Source of the DNA: Labia minor
Lineage: Eukaryota; Arthropoda; Insecta; Dermaptera; Spongiphoridae
Direction: 5' to 3'
DNA length: 64,000 bases
NCBI GenBank assembly: GCA_963082975.1
Contig: OY720350.1
Coordinates: forward strand, 12,122,910 to 12,186,909
Numbering within the stretch: the stretch's first letter is position 1; every line of letters begins with the position of its first letter. Below are positions 24,447-39,100 of the stretch, one piece after another. The notes beneath the pieces were generated by a model. The model ran no database searches. It saw only the letters and a program-made list of their open reading frames with translations, and was not told where the DNA came from. A program made the translations under genes and the position numbers.

Positions 24447-27400
24447 CATAAAAATATTAAAAAAATATATTATTGATATTTCTGATGAATAATTATTTTT
24501 TATGCCGAAAATCTAGGGTCATCCTACGATGACCTTTCATAATTTTTTCTGTAAAATTAAAAAATGAAATGTTTTAAAAAAAATAATAAATTCGTTCATT
24601 TTACATCATAAAATTATTAAAAAAATATATTATTGATATTTCTGATGAATAATTATTTTTTATGCCGAAAATCTAGGGTCATCCTACGATGACCTTTCAT
24701 AATTTTTTCGGTAAAATTAAAAAATGAAATGTTTTAAAAAAAATAATAAATTCGTTCATTTTACATTATAAAAATATTAAAAAAATATATTATTCATATT
24801 TCTAATTAAAAATTATTTTTTTATGCCGAAAACCTAGGGTCATCCTACGATGACCTTTCATAATTTTTTCTGTAAAATTAAAAAATGAAATGTTTTAAAA
24901 AAAATAATAAATTCGTTCAATTTACATCATAAAAATATTAAAAAAATATATTATTCATATTTCTAATTAAAAATTATTTTTTTATGCCGAAAACCTAGGG
25001 TCATCCTACGATGACCTTTCATAATTTTTTCGGTAAAATTAAAAAATGAAATTTTTAAAAATAAATAATAAATTCGTTCATTTTACATCATAAAAATATT
25101 AAAAAAATATATTATTCATATTTCTTACTAAAAATTATTTTTTTATGCCGAAAACCTAGGGTCATCCTACGATGACCTTTCATAATTTTTAAGGTAAAAT
25201 TATAAAATGAAATGTTTTAAAAAAAATAATAAATTCGTTCATTTTACATCATAAAAATATTAAAAAAATATATTATTGATATTTCTAATTAATAATTATT
25301 TTTTTATGCCGAAAACCTAGGGTGATATCCTACGATGACCTTTCATAATTTTTTCTGTAAAATTAAAAAATGAAATGTTTTAAAAAAAATAATAAATTCG
25401 TTCATTTTACATCATAAAATTATTAAAAAAATATATTATTGATATTTCTGATGAATAATTATTTTTTATGCCGAAAATCTAGGGTCATCCTACGATGACC
25501 TTTCATAATTTTTTCGGTAAAATTAAAAAATGAAATTTTTAAAAATAAATAATAAATTCGTTCATTTTACATTATAAAAATATTAAAAAAATATATTATT
25601 GATATTTCTGATGAATAATTATTTTTTTATGCCGAAAACCTAGGGTCATCCTACGATGACCTTTCATAATTTTTACGGTAAAATTAAACAATGAAATTTT
25701 TAAAAATAAATAATATATTCGTTCATTTTACATCATAAAAATATTAAAAAAATATATTATTCATATTTATTACTAAAAATTATTTTTTTATGCCGAAAAC
25801 CTAAGGTCATCCTACGATGACCTTTCATAATTTTTTCGGTAAAATTAAAAAATGAAATGTTTAAAAATAAATAATAAATTCGTTCATTTTACATCATAAA
25901 AATATTAAAAAAATATATTATTGATATTTCTGATGAATAATTATTTTTTATGCCGAAAATCTAGGGTCATCCTACGATGACCTTTCATAATTTTTTCGGT
26001 AAAATTAAAAAATGAAATTTTTAAAAATAAATAATAAATTCGTTCATTTTACATCATAAAAATATTAAAAAATATATTATTCATATTTCTTAGTAAAAAT
26101 TATTTTTTTATGTCGAAAACCCAGGGTCATCCTACGATGACCTTTCACAATTTTTACGGTAAGATTAAAAAATGAAATGTTTTAAAAAAAATAATAAATT
26201 CGTTCATTTTACATCATAAAAATATTAAAAAAATATATTATTCATATTTATTACTAAAAATTATTTTTTTATGCCGAAAACCTAAGGTCATCCTACGATG
26301 ACCTTTCATAATTTTTTCGGTAAAATTAAAAAATGAAATTTTTAAAAATAAATAATAAATTCGTTCATTTTACATCATAAAAATATTAAAAAAATATATT
26401 ATTCATATTTGTAATTAAAAATTATTTTTTTATGCCGAAAACCTAGGGTCATCCTACGATGACCTTTCATAATTTTTTCTGTAAAATTTAAAAATGAAAT
26501 GTTTTAAAAAAAATAATAAATTCGTTCATTTTACATCATAAAAATATTAAAAAAATATATTATTGATATTTCTGATGAATAATTATTTTTTATGCCGAAA
26601 ATCTAGGGTCATCCTACGATGACCTTTCATAATTTTTTCTGTAAAATTAAAAAATGAAATGTTTTAAAAAAAATAATAAATTCGTTCATTTTACATCATA
26701 AAATTATTAAAAAAATATATTATTGATATTTCTGATGAATAATTATTTTTTATGCCGAAAATCTAGGGTCATCCTACGATGACCTTTCATAATTTTTTCG
26801 GTAAAATTAAAAAATGAAATGTTTTAAAAAAAATAATAAATTCGTTCATTTTACATCATAAAAATATTAAAAAAATATATTATTCATATTTATTACTAAA
26901 AATTATTTTTTTATGCCGAAAACCTAAGGTCATCCTACGATGAACTTTCATAATTTTTTCGGTAAAATTAAAAAATTAAATTTTTAAAAATAAATAATAA
27001 ATTCGTTCATTTTACTTCATAAAAATAATAAAAAAATATATTATTGATATTTCTGATGAATAATTATTTTTTATGCCGAAAATCTAGGGTCATCCTACGA
27101 TGACCTTTCATAATTTTTTCGGTAAAATTAAAAAATGAAATTTTTAAAAATAAATAATAAATTCGTTCATTTTACATCATAAAAATATTAAAAAATATAT
27201 TATTCATATTTCTTAGTAAAAATTATTTTTTTATGCCGAAAACCTAGGGTCATCCTACGATGACCTTTCATAATTTTTACGGTAAGATTAAAAAATGAAA
27301 TGTTTTAAAAAAAATAATAAATTCGTTCATTTTACATCATAAAAATATTAAAAAAATATATTATTCATATTTATTACTAAAAATTATTTTTTTATGCCGA

Positions 27401-29530
27401 AAACCTAAGGTCATCCTACGATGACCTTTCATAATTTTTTCGGTAAAATTAAAAAATGAAATTTTTAAAAATAAATAATAAATTCGTTCATTTTACATCA
27501 TAAAAATATTAAAAAAATATATTATTCATATTTGTAATTAAAAATTATTTTTTTATGCCGAAAACCTAGGGTCATCCTACGATGACCTTTCATAATTTTT
27601 TCTGTAAAATTAAAAAATGAAATGTTTTAAAAAAAATAATAAATTCGTTCATTTTACATCATAAAATTATTAAAAAAATATATTATTGATATTTCTGATG
27701 AATAATTATTTTTTATGCCGAAAATCTAGGGTCATCCTACGATGACACTTCATAATTTTTTCGGTAAAATTAAAAAATGAAATGTTTTAAAAAAAATAAT
27801 AAATTCGTTCATTTTACATTATAAAAATATTAAAAAAATATATTATTGATATTTCTGATGAATAATTATTTTTTTATGCCGAAAACCTAGGGTCATCCTA
27901 CGATGACCTTTCATAATTTTTACGGTAAAATTAAACAATGAAATTTTTAAAAATAAATAATATATTCGTTCATTTTACATCATAAAAATATTAAAAAAAT
28001 ATATTATTCATATTTATTACTAAAAATTATTTTTTTATGCCGAAAACCTAAGGTCATCCTACGATGACCTTTCATAATTTTTTCGGTAAAATTAAAAAAT
28101 GAAATTTTTAAAAATAAATAATAAATTCGTTCATTTTACATCATAAAAATATTAAAAAAATATATTATTGATATTTCTAATGAATAATTATTTTTTATGC
28201 CGAAAATCTAGGGTCATCCTACGATGACCTTTCATAATTTTTTCGGTAAAATTAAAAAATGAAATTTTTAAAAATAAATAATAAATTCGTTCATTTTACA
28301 TCATAAAAATATTAAAAAAATATATTATTCATATTTCTAATTAAAAATTATTTTTTTATGCCGAAAACTTAGGGTCATCCTACGATGACCTTTCATAATT
28401 TTTTCTGTAAAATTAAAAAATGAAATGTTTTAAAAAAAATAATAAATTCGTTCATTTTACATTATAAAATTATTAAAAAAATATATTATTGATATTTCTG
28501 ATGAATAATTATTTTTTATGCCGAAAATCTAGGGTCATCCTAAGATGACCTTTCATAATTTTTTCGGTAAAATTAAACAATGAAATTTTTAAAAATAAAT
28601 AATATATTCGTTCATTTTAAATCATAAAAATATTAAAAAAATATATTATTCATATTTATTACTAAAAATTATTTTTTTATGCCGAAAACCTAAGGTCATC
28701 CTACGATGACCTTTCATAATTTTTTCGGTAAAATTAAAAATTGAAATTTTTAAAAATAAATAATAAATTCGTTCATTTTACATCATAAAAATATTAAAAA
28801 AATATATTATTGATATTTCTGATGAATAATTATTTTTTATGCCGAAAATCTAGGGTCATCCTACGATGACCTTTCATAATTTTTTCGGTAAAATTAAAAA
28901 ATGAAATTTTTAAAAATAAATAATAAATTCGTTCATTTTACATCATAAAAATATTAAAAAATATATTATTCATATTTCTTTGTAAAAATTATTTTTTTAT
29001 GTCGAAAACCCAGGGTCATCCTACGATGACCTTTCACAATTTTTACGGTAAGATTAAAAAATGAAATGTTTTAAAAAAAATAATAAATTCGTTCATTTTA
29101 CATCATAAAAATATTAAAAAAATATATTATTCATATTTATTACTAAAAATTATTTTTTTATGCCGAAAACCTAAGGTCATCCTACGATGACCTTTCATAA
29201 TTTTTTCGGTAAAATTAAAAAAAGAAATTTTTAAAAATAAATAATAAATTCGTTCATTTTACATCATAAAAATATTAAAAAAATATATTATTCATATTTG
29301 TAATTAAAAATTATTTTTTTATGCCGAAAACCTAGGGTCATCCTACGATGACCTTTCATAATTTTTTCTGTAAAATTTAAAAATGAAATGTTTTAAAAAA
29401 AATAATAAATTCGTTCATTTTACATCATAAAAATATTAAAAAAATATATTATTGATATTTCTGATGAATAATTATTTTTTATGCCGAAAATCTAGGGTCA
29501 TCCTACGATGACCTTTCATAATTTTTTCGG
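24447..29530 (+). repeat. 5.1-kb segmental duplication, left copy
   Basis: This stretch matches 39714 to about 44950. Tags at an offset of 15267 are gttcaattt (24918, 40185), F (25321, 40588), first G (26112, 41379), tgaactttca (26941, 42208) and gatgacactt (27741, 43008). After one extra monomer in the right copy the offset becomes 15428, shown by aaaacttaggg (28361, 43789) and aaaagaaat (29224, 44652). The left copy diverges near 29530. The first G monomers of the window are inside it. Confidence 0.83.
26055..26214 (+). repeat. Type G monomer (representative, 160 bp; first G in window)
   Basis: It has attaaaaaatat (one A fewer than other types), catatttcttagtaaaaa, and ttacggtaagatt after the dyad. 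One subtype reads gtcgaaaaccca and ttcacaattt (26112, near 28999, 32859, 34307, 35755, near 38325, 41379, near 44428, 46195, 48443, 54179, 60237). A second reads gccgaaaaccta and ttcataattt (near 27237, 36719, 39290, 42503, 47480, 49567, 54983, 55627, 61523). A ctttgt form of the first subtype appears near 28979 and from about 44408 on. None is seen left of 26 kb. Confidence 0.88.
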
Positions 29531-31032
29531 TAAAATAAAAAAATAAATGTTTTAAAAAAAATAATAAATTCGTTCATTTTACATTATAAAAATATTAAAA
29601 AAATATATTATTGATATTTCTGATGAATAATTATTTTTTTATGCCGAAAACCTAGGGTCATCCTACGATGACCTTTCATAATTTTTTCGGTAAAATTAAA
29701 AAATGAAATTTTTAAAAATAAATAATAAATTCGTTCATTTTACATCATAAAAATATTAAAAAAATATATTATTGATATTTCTGATGAATAATTATTTTTT
29801 ATGCCGAAAATCTAGGGTCATCCTACGATGACCTTTCATAATTTTTTCGGTAAAATTAAAAAATGAAATGTTTTAAAAAAAATAATAAATTCGTTCATTT
29901 TACATCATAAAAATATTAAAAAAATATATTATTCATATTTATTACTAAAAATTATTTTTTTATGCCGAAAACCTAAGGTCATCCTACGATGACCTTTCAT
30001 AATTTTTTCGGTAAAATTAAAAAATGAAATTTTTAAAAATAAATAATAAATTCGTTCATTTTACATCATAAAAATATTAAAAAAATATATTATTCATATT
30101 TGTAATTAAAAATTATTTTTTTATGCCGAAAACCTAGGGTCAATTTACGATGACCTTTCATAATTTTTTCTGTAAAATTAAAAAATGAAATGTTTTAAAA
30201 AAAATAATAAATTCGTTCATTTTACATCATAAAAATATTAAAAAAATATATTATTGATATTTCTGATGAATAATTATTTTTTATGCCGAAAATCTAGGGT
30301 CATCCTACGATGACCTTTCATAATTTTTTCGGTAAAATTAAAAAATGAAATTTTTAAAAATAAATAATAAATTCGTTCATTTTACATCATAAAAATATTA
30401 AAAAAATATATTATTCATATTTCTTACTAAAAATTATTTTTTTATGCCGAAAACCTAGGGTCATCCTACGATGACCTTTCATAATTTTTAAGGTAAAATT
30501 AAAAAATGAAATGTTTTAAAAAAAATAATAAATTCGTTCATTTTACATCATAAAAATATTAAAAAAATATATTATTGATATTTCTAATTAATAATTATTT
30601 TTTTATGCCGAAAACCTAGGGTGATATCCTACGATGACCTTTCATAATTTTTTCTGTAAAATTAAAAAATGAAATGTTTTAAAAAAAATAATTAATTCGT
30701 TCATTTTACATCATAAAATTATTAAAAAAATATATTATTGATATTTCTGATGAATAATTATTTTTTATGCCGAAAATCTAGGGTCATCCTACGATGACCT
30801 TTCATAATTTTTTCGGTAAAATTAAAAAATGAAATGTTTTAAAAAAAATAATAAATTCGTTCATTTTACATTATAAAAATATTAAAAAAATATATTATTG
30901 ATATTTCTGATGAATAATTATTTTTTTATGCCGAAAACCTAGGGTCATCCTACGATGACCTTTCATAATTTTTACGGTAAAATTAAACAATGAAATTTTT
31001 AAAAATAAATAATATATTCGTTCATTTTACAT

Positions 31033-31193
31033 CATAAAAATATTAAAAAAATATATTATTCATATTTATTACTAAAAATTATTTTTTTATGCCGAAAACC
31101 TAGGGTCATCCTACGATGACCTTTCATAATTTTTTCTGTAAAATTAAAAAATGAAATGTTTTAAAAAAAATAATAAATTCGTTCATTTTACAT
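31033..31193 (+). repeat. Chimeric monomer, C left half with A/D-type right half
   Basis: It has catatttattactaaaaa of type C but cctaggg and ttctgtaaaatt of types A or D, with the usual aagg missing. It lies between a tB2 and a B monomer, where the other units have an ordinary C. Confidence 0.78.
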
Positions 31194-31835
31194 CATAAAA
31201 ATATTAAAAAAATATATTATTGATATTTCTGATGAATAATTATTTTTTATGCCGAAAATCTAGGGTCATCCTACGATGACCTTTCATAATTTTTTCTGTA
31301 AAATTAAAAAATGAAATGTTTTAAAAAAAATAATAAATTCGTTCATTTTACATCATAAAATTATTAAAAAAATATATTATTGATATTTCTGATGAATAAT
31401 TATTTTTTATGCCGAAAATCTAGGGTCATCCTACGATGACCTTTCATAATTTTTTCGGTAAAATTAAAAAATGAAATGTTTTAAAAAAAATAATAAATTC
31501 GTTCATTTTACATTATAAAAATATTAAAAAAATATATTATTCATATTTCTAATTAAAAATTATTTTTTTATGCCGAAAACCTAGGGTCATCCTACGATGA
31601 CCTTTCATAATTTTTTCTGTAAAATTAAAAAATGAAATGTTTTAAAAAAAATAATAAATTCGTTCATTTTACATCATAAAAATATTAAAAAAATATATTA
31701 TTCATATTTCTAATTAAAAATTATTTTTTTATGCCGAAAACCTAGGGTCATCCTACGATGACCTTTCATAATTTTTTCGGTAAAATTAAAAAATGAAATT
31801 TTTAAAAATAAATAATAAATTCGTTCATTTTACAT

Positions 31836-34800
31836 CATAAAAATATTAAAAAAATATATTATTCATATTTCTTACTAAAAATTATTTTTTTATGCCGAAA
31901 ACCTAGGGTCATCCTACGATGACCTTTCATAATTTTTAAGGTAAAATTAAAAAATGAAATGTTTTAAAAAAAATAATAAATTCGTTCATTTTACATCATA
32001 AAAATATTAAAAAAATATATTATTGATATTTCTAATTAATAATTATTTTTTTATGCCGAAAACCTAGGGTGATATCCTACGATGACCTTTCATAATTTTT
32101 TCTGTAAAATTAAAAAATGAAATGTTTTAAAAAAAATAATAAATTCGTTCATTTTACATCATAAAATTATTAAAAAAATATATTATTGATATTTCTGATG
32201 AATAATTATTTTTTATGCCGAAAATCTAGGGTCATCCTACGATGACCTTTCATAATTTTTTCGGTAAAATTAAAAAATGAAATGTTTTAAAAAAAATAAT
32301 AAATTCGTTCATTTTACATTATAAAAATATTAAAAAAATATATTATTGATATTTCTGATGAATAATTATTTTTTTATGCCGAAAACCTAGGGTCATCCTA
32401 CGATGACCTTTCATAATTTTTACGGTAAAATTAAACAATGAAATTTTTAAAAATAAATAATATATTCGTTCATTTTACATCATAAAAATATTAAAAAAAT
32501 ATATTATTCATATTTATTACTAAAAATTATTTTTTTATGGCGAAAACCTAAGGTCATCCTACGATGACCTTTCATAATTTTTTCGGTAAAATTAAAAAAT
32601 GAAATGTTTAAAAATAAATAATAAATTCGTTCATTTTACATCATAAAAATATTAAAAAAATATATTATTGATATTTCTGATGAATAATTATTTTTTATGC
32701 CGAAAATCTAGGGTCATCCTACGATGACCTTTCATAATTTTTTCGGTAAAATTAAAAAATGAAATTTTTAAAAATAAATAATAAATTCGTTCATTTTACA
32801 TCATAAAAATATTAAAAAATATATTATTCATATTTCTTAGTAAAAATTATTTTTTTATGTCGAAAACCCAGGGTCATCCTACGATGACCTTTCACAATTT
32901 TTACGGTAAGATTAAAAAATGAAATGTTTTAAAAAAAATAATAAATTCGTTCATTTTACATCATAAAAATATTAAAAAAATATATTATTCATATTTATTA
33001 CTAAAAATTATTTTTTTATGCCGAAAACCTAAGGTCATCCTACGATGACCTTTCATAATTTTTTCTGTAAAATTAAAAAATGAAATGTTTTAAAAAAAAT
33101 AATAAATTCGTTCATTTTACATCATAAAAATATTAAAAAAATATATTATTCATATTTCTAATTAAAAATTATTTTTTTATGCCGAAAACCTAGGGTCATC
33201 CTACGATGACCTTTCATAATTTTTTCGGTAAAATTAAAAAATGAAATTTTTAAAAATAAATAATAAATTCGTTCATTTTACATCATAAAAATATTAAAAA
33301 AATATATTATTCATATTTCTTACTACAAATTATTTTTTTATGCCGAAAACCTAGGGTCATCCTACGATGACCTTTCATAATTTTTAAGGTAAAATTAAAA
33401 AATGAAATGTTTTAAAAAAAATAATAAATTCGTTCATTTTACATCATAAAAATATTAAAAAAATATATTATTGATATTTCTAATTAATAATTATTTTTTT
33501 ATGCCGAAAACCTAGGGTGATATCCTACGATGACCTTTCATAATTTTTTCTGTAAAATTAAAAAATGAAATGTTTTAAAAAAAATAATAAATTCGTTCAT
33601 TTTACATCATAAAATTATTAAAAAAATATATTATTGATATTTCTGATGAATAATTATTTTTTATGCCGAAAATCTAGGGTCATCCTACGATGACCTTTCA
33701 TAATTTTTTCGGTAAAATTAAAAAATGAAATGTTTTAAAAAAAATAATAAATTCGTTCATTTTACATTATAAAAATATTAAAAAAATATATTATTGATAT
33801 TTCTGATGAATAATTATTTTTTTATGCCGAAAACCTAGGGTCATCCTACGATGACCTTTCATAATTTTTACGGTAAAATTAAACAATGAAATTTTTAAAA
33901 ATAAATAATATATTCGTTCATTTTACATCATAAAAATATTAAAAAAATATATTATTCATATTTATTACTAAAAATTATTTTTTTATGGCGAAAACCTAAG
34001 GTCATCCTACGATGACCTTTCATAATTTTTTCGGTAAAATTAAAAAATGAAATGTTTAAAAATAAATAATAAATTCGTTCATTTTACATCATAAAAATAT
34101 TAAAAAAATATATTATTGATATTTCTGATGAATAATTATTTTTTATGCCGAAAATCTAGGGTCATCCTACGATGACCTTTCATAATTTTTTTGGTAAAAT
34201 TAAAAAATGAAATTTTTAAAAATAAATAATAAATTCGTTCATTTTACATCATAAAAATATTAAAAAATATATTATTCATATTTCTTAGTAAAAATTATTT
34301 TTTTATGTCGAAAACCCAGGGTCATCCTACGATGACCTTTCACAATTTTTACGGTAAGATTAAAAAATGAAATGTTTTAAAAAAAATAATAAATTCGTTC
34401 ATTTTACATCATAAAAATATTAAAAAAATATATTATTCATATTTATTACTAAAAATTATTTTTTTATGCCGAAAACCTAAGGTCATCCTACGATGACCTT
34501 TCATAATTTTTTCTGTAAAATTAAAAAATGAAATGTTTTAAAAAAAATAATAAATTCGTTCATTTTACATCATAAAAATATTAAAAAAATATATTATTCA
34601 TATTTCTAATTAAAAATTATTTTTTTATGCCGAAAACCTAGGGTCATCCTACGATGACCTTTCATAATTTTTTCGGTAAAATTAAAAAATGAAATTTTTA
34701 AAAATAAATAATAAATTCGTTCATTTTACATCATAAAAATATTAAAAAAATATATTATTCATATTTCTTACTACAAATTATTTTTTTATGCCGAAAACCT

Positions 34801-36179
34801 AGGGTCATCCTACGATGACCTTTCATAATTTTTAAGGTAAAATTAAAAAATGAAATGTTTTAAAAAAAATAATAAATTCGTTCATTTTACATCATAAAAA
34901 TATTAAAAAAATATATTATTGATATTTCTAATTAATAATTATTTTTTTATGCCGAAAACCTAGGGTGATATCCTACGATGACCTTTCATAATTTTTTCTG
35001 TAAAATTAAAAAATGAAATGTTTTAAAAAAAATAATAAATTCGTTCATTTTACATCATAAAATTATTAAAAAAATATATTATTGATATTTCTGATGAATA
35101 ATTATTTTTTATGCCGAAAATCTAGGGTCATCCTACGATGACCTTTCATAATTTTTTCGGTAAAATTAAAAAATGAAATGTTTTAAAAAAAATAATAAAT
35201 TCGTTCATTTTACATTATAAAAATATTAAAAAAATATATTATTGATATTTCTGATGAATAATTATTTTTTTATGCCGAAAACCTAGGGTCATCCTACGAT
35301 GACCTTTCATAATTTTTACGGTAAAATTAAACAATGAAATTTTTAAAAATAAATAATATATTCGTTCATTTTACATCATAAAAATATTAAAAAAATATAT
35401 TATTCATATTTATTACTAAAAATTATTTTTTTATGGCGAAAACCTAAGGTCATCCTACGATGACCTTTCATAATTTTTTCGGTAAAATTAAAAAATGAAA
35501 TGTTTAAAAATAAATAATAAATTCGTTCATTTTACATCATAAAAATATTAAAAAAATATATTATTGATATTTCTGATGAATAATTATTTTTTATGCCGAA
35601 AATCTAGGGTCATCCTACGATGACCTTTCATAATTTTTTCGGTAAAATTAAAAAATGAAATTTTTAAAAATAAATAATAAATTCGTTCATTTTACATCAT
35701 AAAAATATTAAAAAATATATTATTCATATTTCTTAGTAAAAATTATTTTTTTATGTCGAAAACCCAGGGTCATCCTACGATGACCTTTCACAATTTTTAC
35801 GGTAAGATTAAAAAATGAAATGTTTTAAAAAAAATAATAAATTCGTTCATTTTACATCATAAAAATATTAAAAAAATATATTATTCATATTTATTACTAA
35901 AAATTATTTTTTTATGCCGAAAACCTAAGGTCATCCTACGATGACCTTTCATAATTTTTTCGGAAAAATTAAAAAATGAAATTTTTAAAAATAAATAATA
36001 AATTCGTTCATTTTACATCATAAAAATATTAAAAAAATATATTATTCATATTTGTAATTAAAAATTATTTTTTTATGCCGAAAACCTAGGGTCATCCTAC
36101 GATGACCTTTCATAATTTTTTCTGTAAAATTTAAAAATGAAATGTTTTAAAAAAAATAATAAATTCGTTCATTTTACAT
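31836..36179 (+). repeat. 9-mer higher-order repeat, 1448 bp, three copies
   Basis: Copies are 31836-33283, 33284-34731 and 34732-36179, in the order E-F-H-B-tB2-C-B-G-C-A, with D replacing A at the end of copy 3. Exact 1448-bp spacing is shown by F (32068, 33516, 34964), atggcg in C (32537, 33985, 35433) and gtcgaaaaccca in G (32859, 34307, 35755). The cttactacaaat change is shared by copies 2 and 3. This unit has the same length as the 9-monomer unit at 642-3536 but a different composition, including G. Confidence 0.9.
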
Positions 36180-39100
36180 CATAAAAATATTAAAAAAATA
36201 TATTATTGATATTTCTGATGAATAATTATTTTTTATGCCGAAAATCTAGGGTCATCCTACGATGACCTTTCATAATTTTTTCTGTAAAATTAAAAAATGA
36301 AATGTTTTAAAAAAAATAATAAATTCGTTCATTTTACATCATAAAATTATTAAAAAAATATATTATTGATATTTATTACTAAAAATTATTTTTTTATGCC
36401 GAAAACCTAAGGTCATCCTACGATGACCTTTCATAATTTTTTCGGTAAAATTAAAAAATTAAATTTTTAAAAATAAATAATAAATTCGTTCATTTTACAT
36501 CATAAAAATATTAAAAAAATATATTATTGATATTTCTGATGAATAATTATTTTTTATGCCGAAAATCTAGGGTCATCCTACGATGACCTTTCATAATTTT
36601 TTCGGTAAAATTAAAAAATGAAATTTTTAAAAATAAATAATAAATTCGTTCATTTTACATCATAAAAATATTAAAAAATATATTATTCATATTTCTTAGT
36701 AAAAATTATTTTTTTATGCCGAAAACCTAGGGTCATCCTCCGATGACCTTTCATAATTTTTACGGTAAGATTAAAAAATGAAATGTTTTAAAAAAAATAA
36801 TAAATTCGTTCATTTTACATCATAAAAATATTAAAAAAATATATTATTCATATTTATTACTAAAAATTATTTTTTTATGCCGAAAACCTAAGGTCATCCT
36901 ACGATGACCTTTCATAATTTTTTCGGTAAAATTAAAAAATGAAATTTTTAAAAATAAATAATAAATTCGTTCATTTTACATCATAAAAATATTAAAAAAA
37001 TATATTATTCATATTTATAATTAAAAATTATTTTTTTATGCCGAAAACCTAGGGTCATCCTACGATGACCTTTCATAATTTTTTCTGTAAAATTAAAAAA
37101 TGAAATGTTTTAAAAAAAATAATAAATTCGTTCATTTTACATCATAAAAATATTAAAAAAATATATTATTGATATTTCTGATGAATAATTATTTTTTATG
37201 CCGAAAATCTAGGGTCATCCTACGATGACCTTTCATAATTTTTTCTGTAAAATTAAAAAATGAAATGTTTTAAAAAAAATAATAAATTCGTTCATTTTAC
37301 ATCATAAAATTATTAAAAAAATATATTATTGATATTTCTGATGAATAATTATTTTTTATGCCGAAAATCTAGGGTCATCCTACGATGACCTTTCATAATT
37401 TTTTCGGTAAAATTAAAAAATGAAATGTTTTAAAAAAAATAATAAATTCGTTCATTTTACATTATAAAAATATTAAAAAAATATATTATTCATATTTCTA
37501 ATTAAAAATTATTTTTTTATGCCGAAAACCTAGGGTCATCCTACGATGACCTTTCATAATTTTTTCTGTAAAATTAAAAAATGAAATGTTTTAAAAAAAA
37601 TAATAAATTCGTTCAATTTACATCATAAAAATATTAAAAAAATATATTATTCATATTTCTAATTAAAAATTATTTTTTTATGCCGAAAACCTAGGGTCAT
37701 CCTACGATGACCTTTCATAATTTTTTCGGTAAAATTAAAAAATGAAATTTTTAAAAATAAATAATAAATTCGTTCATTTTACATCATAAAAATATTAAAA
37801 AAATATATTATTCATATTTCTTACTAAAAATTATTTTTTTATGCCGAAAACCTAGGGTCATCCTACGATGACCTTTCATAATTTTTAAGGTAAAATTATA
37901 AAATGAAATGTTTTAAAAAAAATAATAAATTCGTTCATTTTACATCATAAAAATATTAAAAAAATATATTATTGATATTTCTAATTAATAATTATTTTTT
38001 TATGCCGAAAACCTAGGGTGATATCCTACGATGACCTTTCATAATTTTTTCTGTAAAATTAAAAAATGAAATGTTTTAAAAAAAATAATAAATTCGTTCA
38101 TTTTACATCATAAAATTATTAAAAAAATATATTATTGATATTTCTGATGAATAATTATTTTTTATGCCGAAAATCTAGGGTCATCCTACGATGACCTTTC
38201 ATAATTTTTTCGGTAAAATTAAAAAATGAAATTTTTAAAAATAAATAATAAATTCGTTCATTTTACATCATAAAAATATTAAAAAATATATTATTCATAT
38301 TTCTTAGTAAAAATTATTTTTTTATGTCGAAAACCCAGGGTCATCCTACGATGACCTTTCACAATTTTTACGGTAAGATTAAAAAATGAAATGTTTTAAA
38401 AAAAATAATAAATTCGTTCATTTTACATCATAAAAATATTAAAAAAATATATTATTCATATTTATTACTAAAAATTATTTTTTTATGCCGAAAACCTAAG
38501 GTCATCCTACGATGACCTTTCATAATTTTTTCGGAAAAATTAAAAAATGAAATTTTTAAAAATAAATAATAAATTCGTTCATTTTACATCATAAAAATAT
38601 TAAAAAAATATATTATTCATATTTGTAATTAAAAATTATTTTTTTATGCCGAAAACCTAGGGTCATCCTACGATGACCTTTCATAATTTTTTCTGTAAAA
38701 TTTAAAAATGAAATGTTTTAAAAAAAATAATAAATTCGTTCATTTTACATCATAAAAATATTAAAAAAATATATTATTGATATTTCTGATGAATAATTAT
38801 TTTTTATGCCGAAAATCTAGGGTCATCCTACGATGACCTTTCATAATTTTTTCTGTAAAATTAAAAAATGAAATGTTTTAAAAAAAATAATAAATTCGTT
38901 CATTTTACATCATAAAATTATTAAAAAAATATATTATTGATATTTATTACTAAAAATTATTTTTTTATGCCGAAAACCTAAGGTCATCCTACGATGACCT
39001 TTCATAATTTTTTCGGTAAAATTAAAAAATTAAATTTTTAAAAATAAATAATAAATTCGTTCATTTTACATCATAAAAATATTAAAAAAATATATTATTG

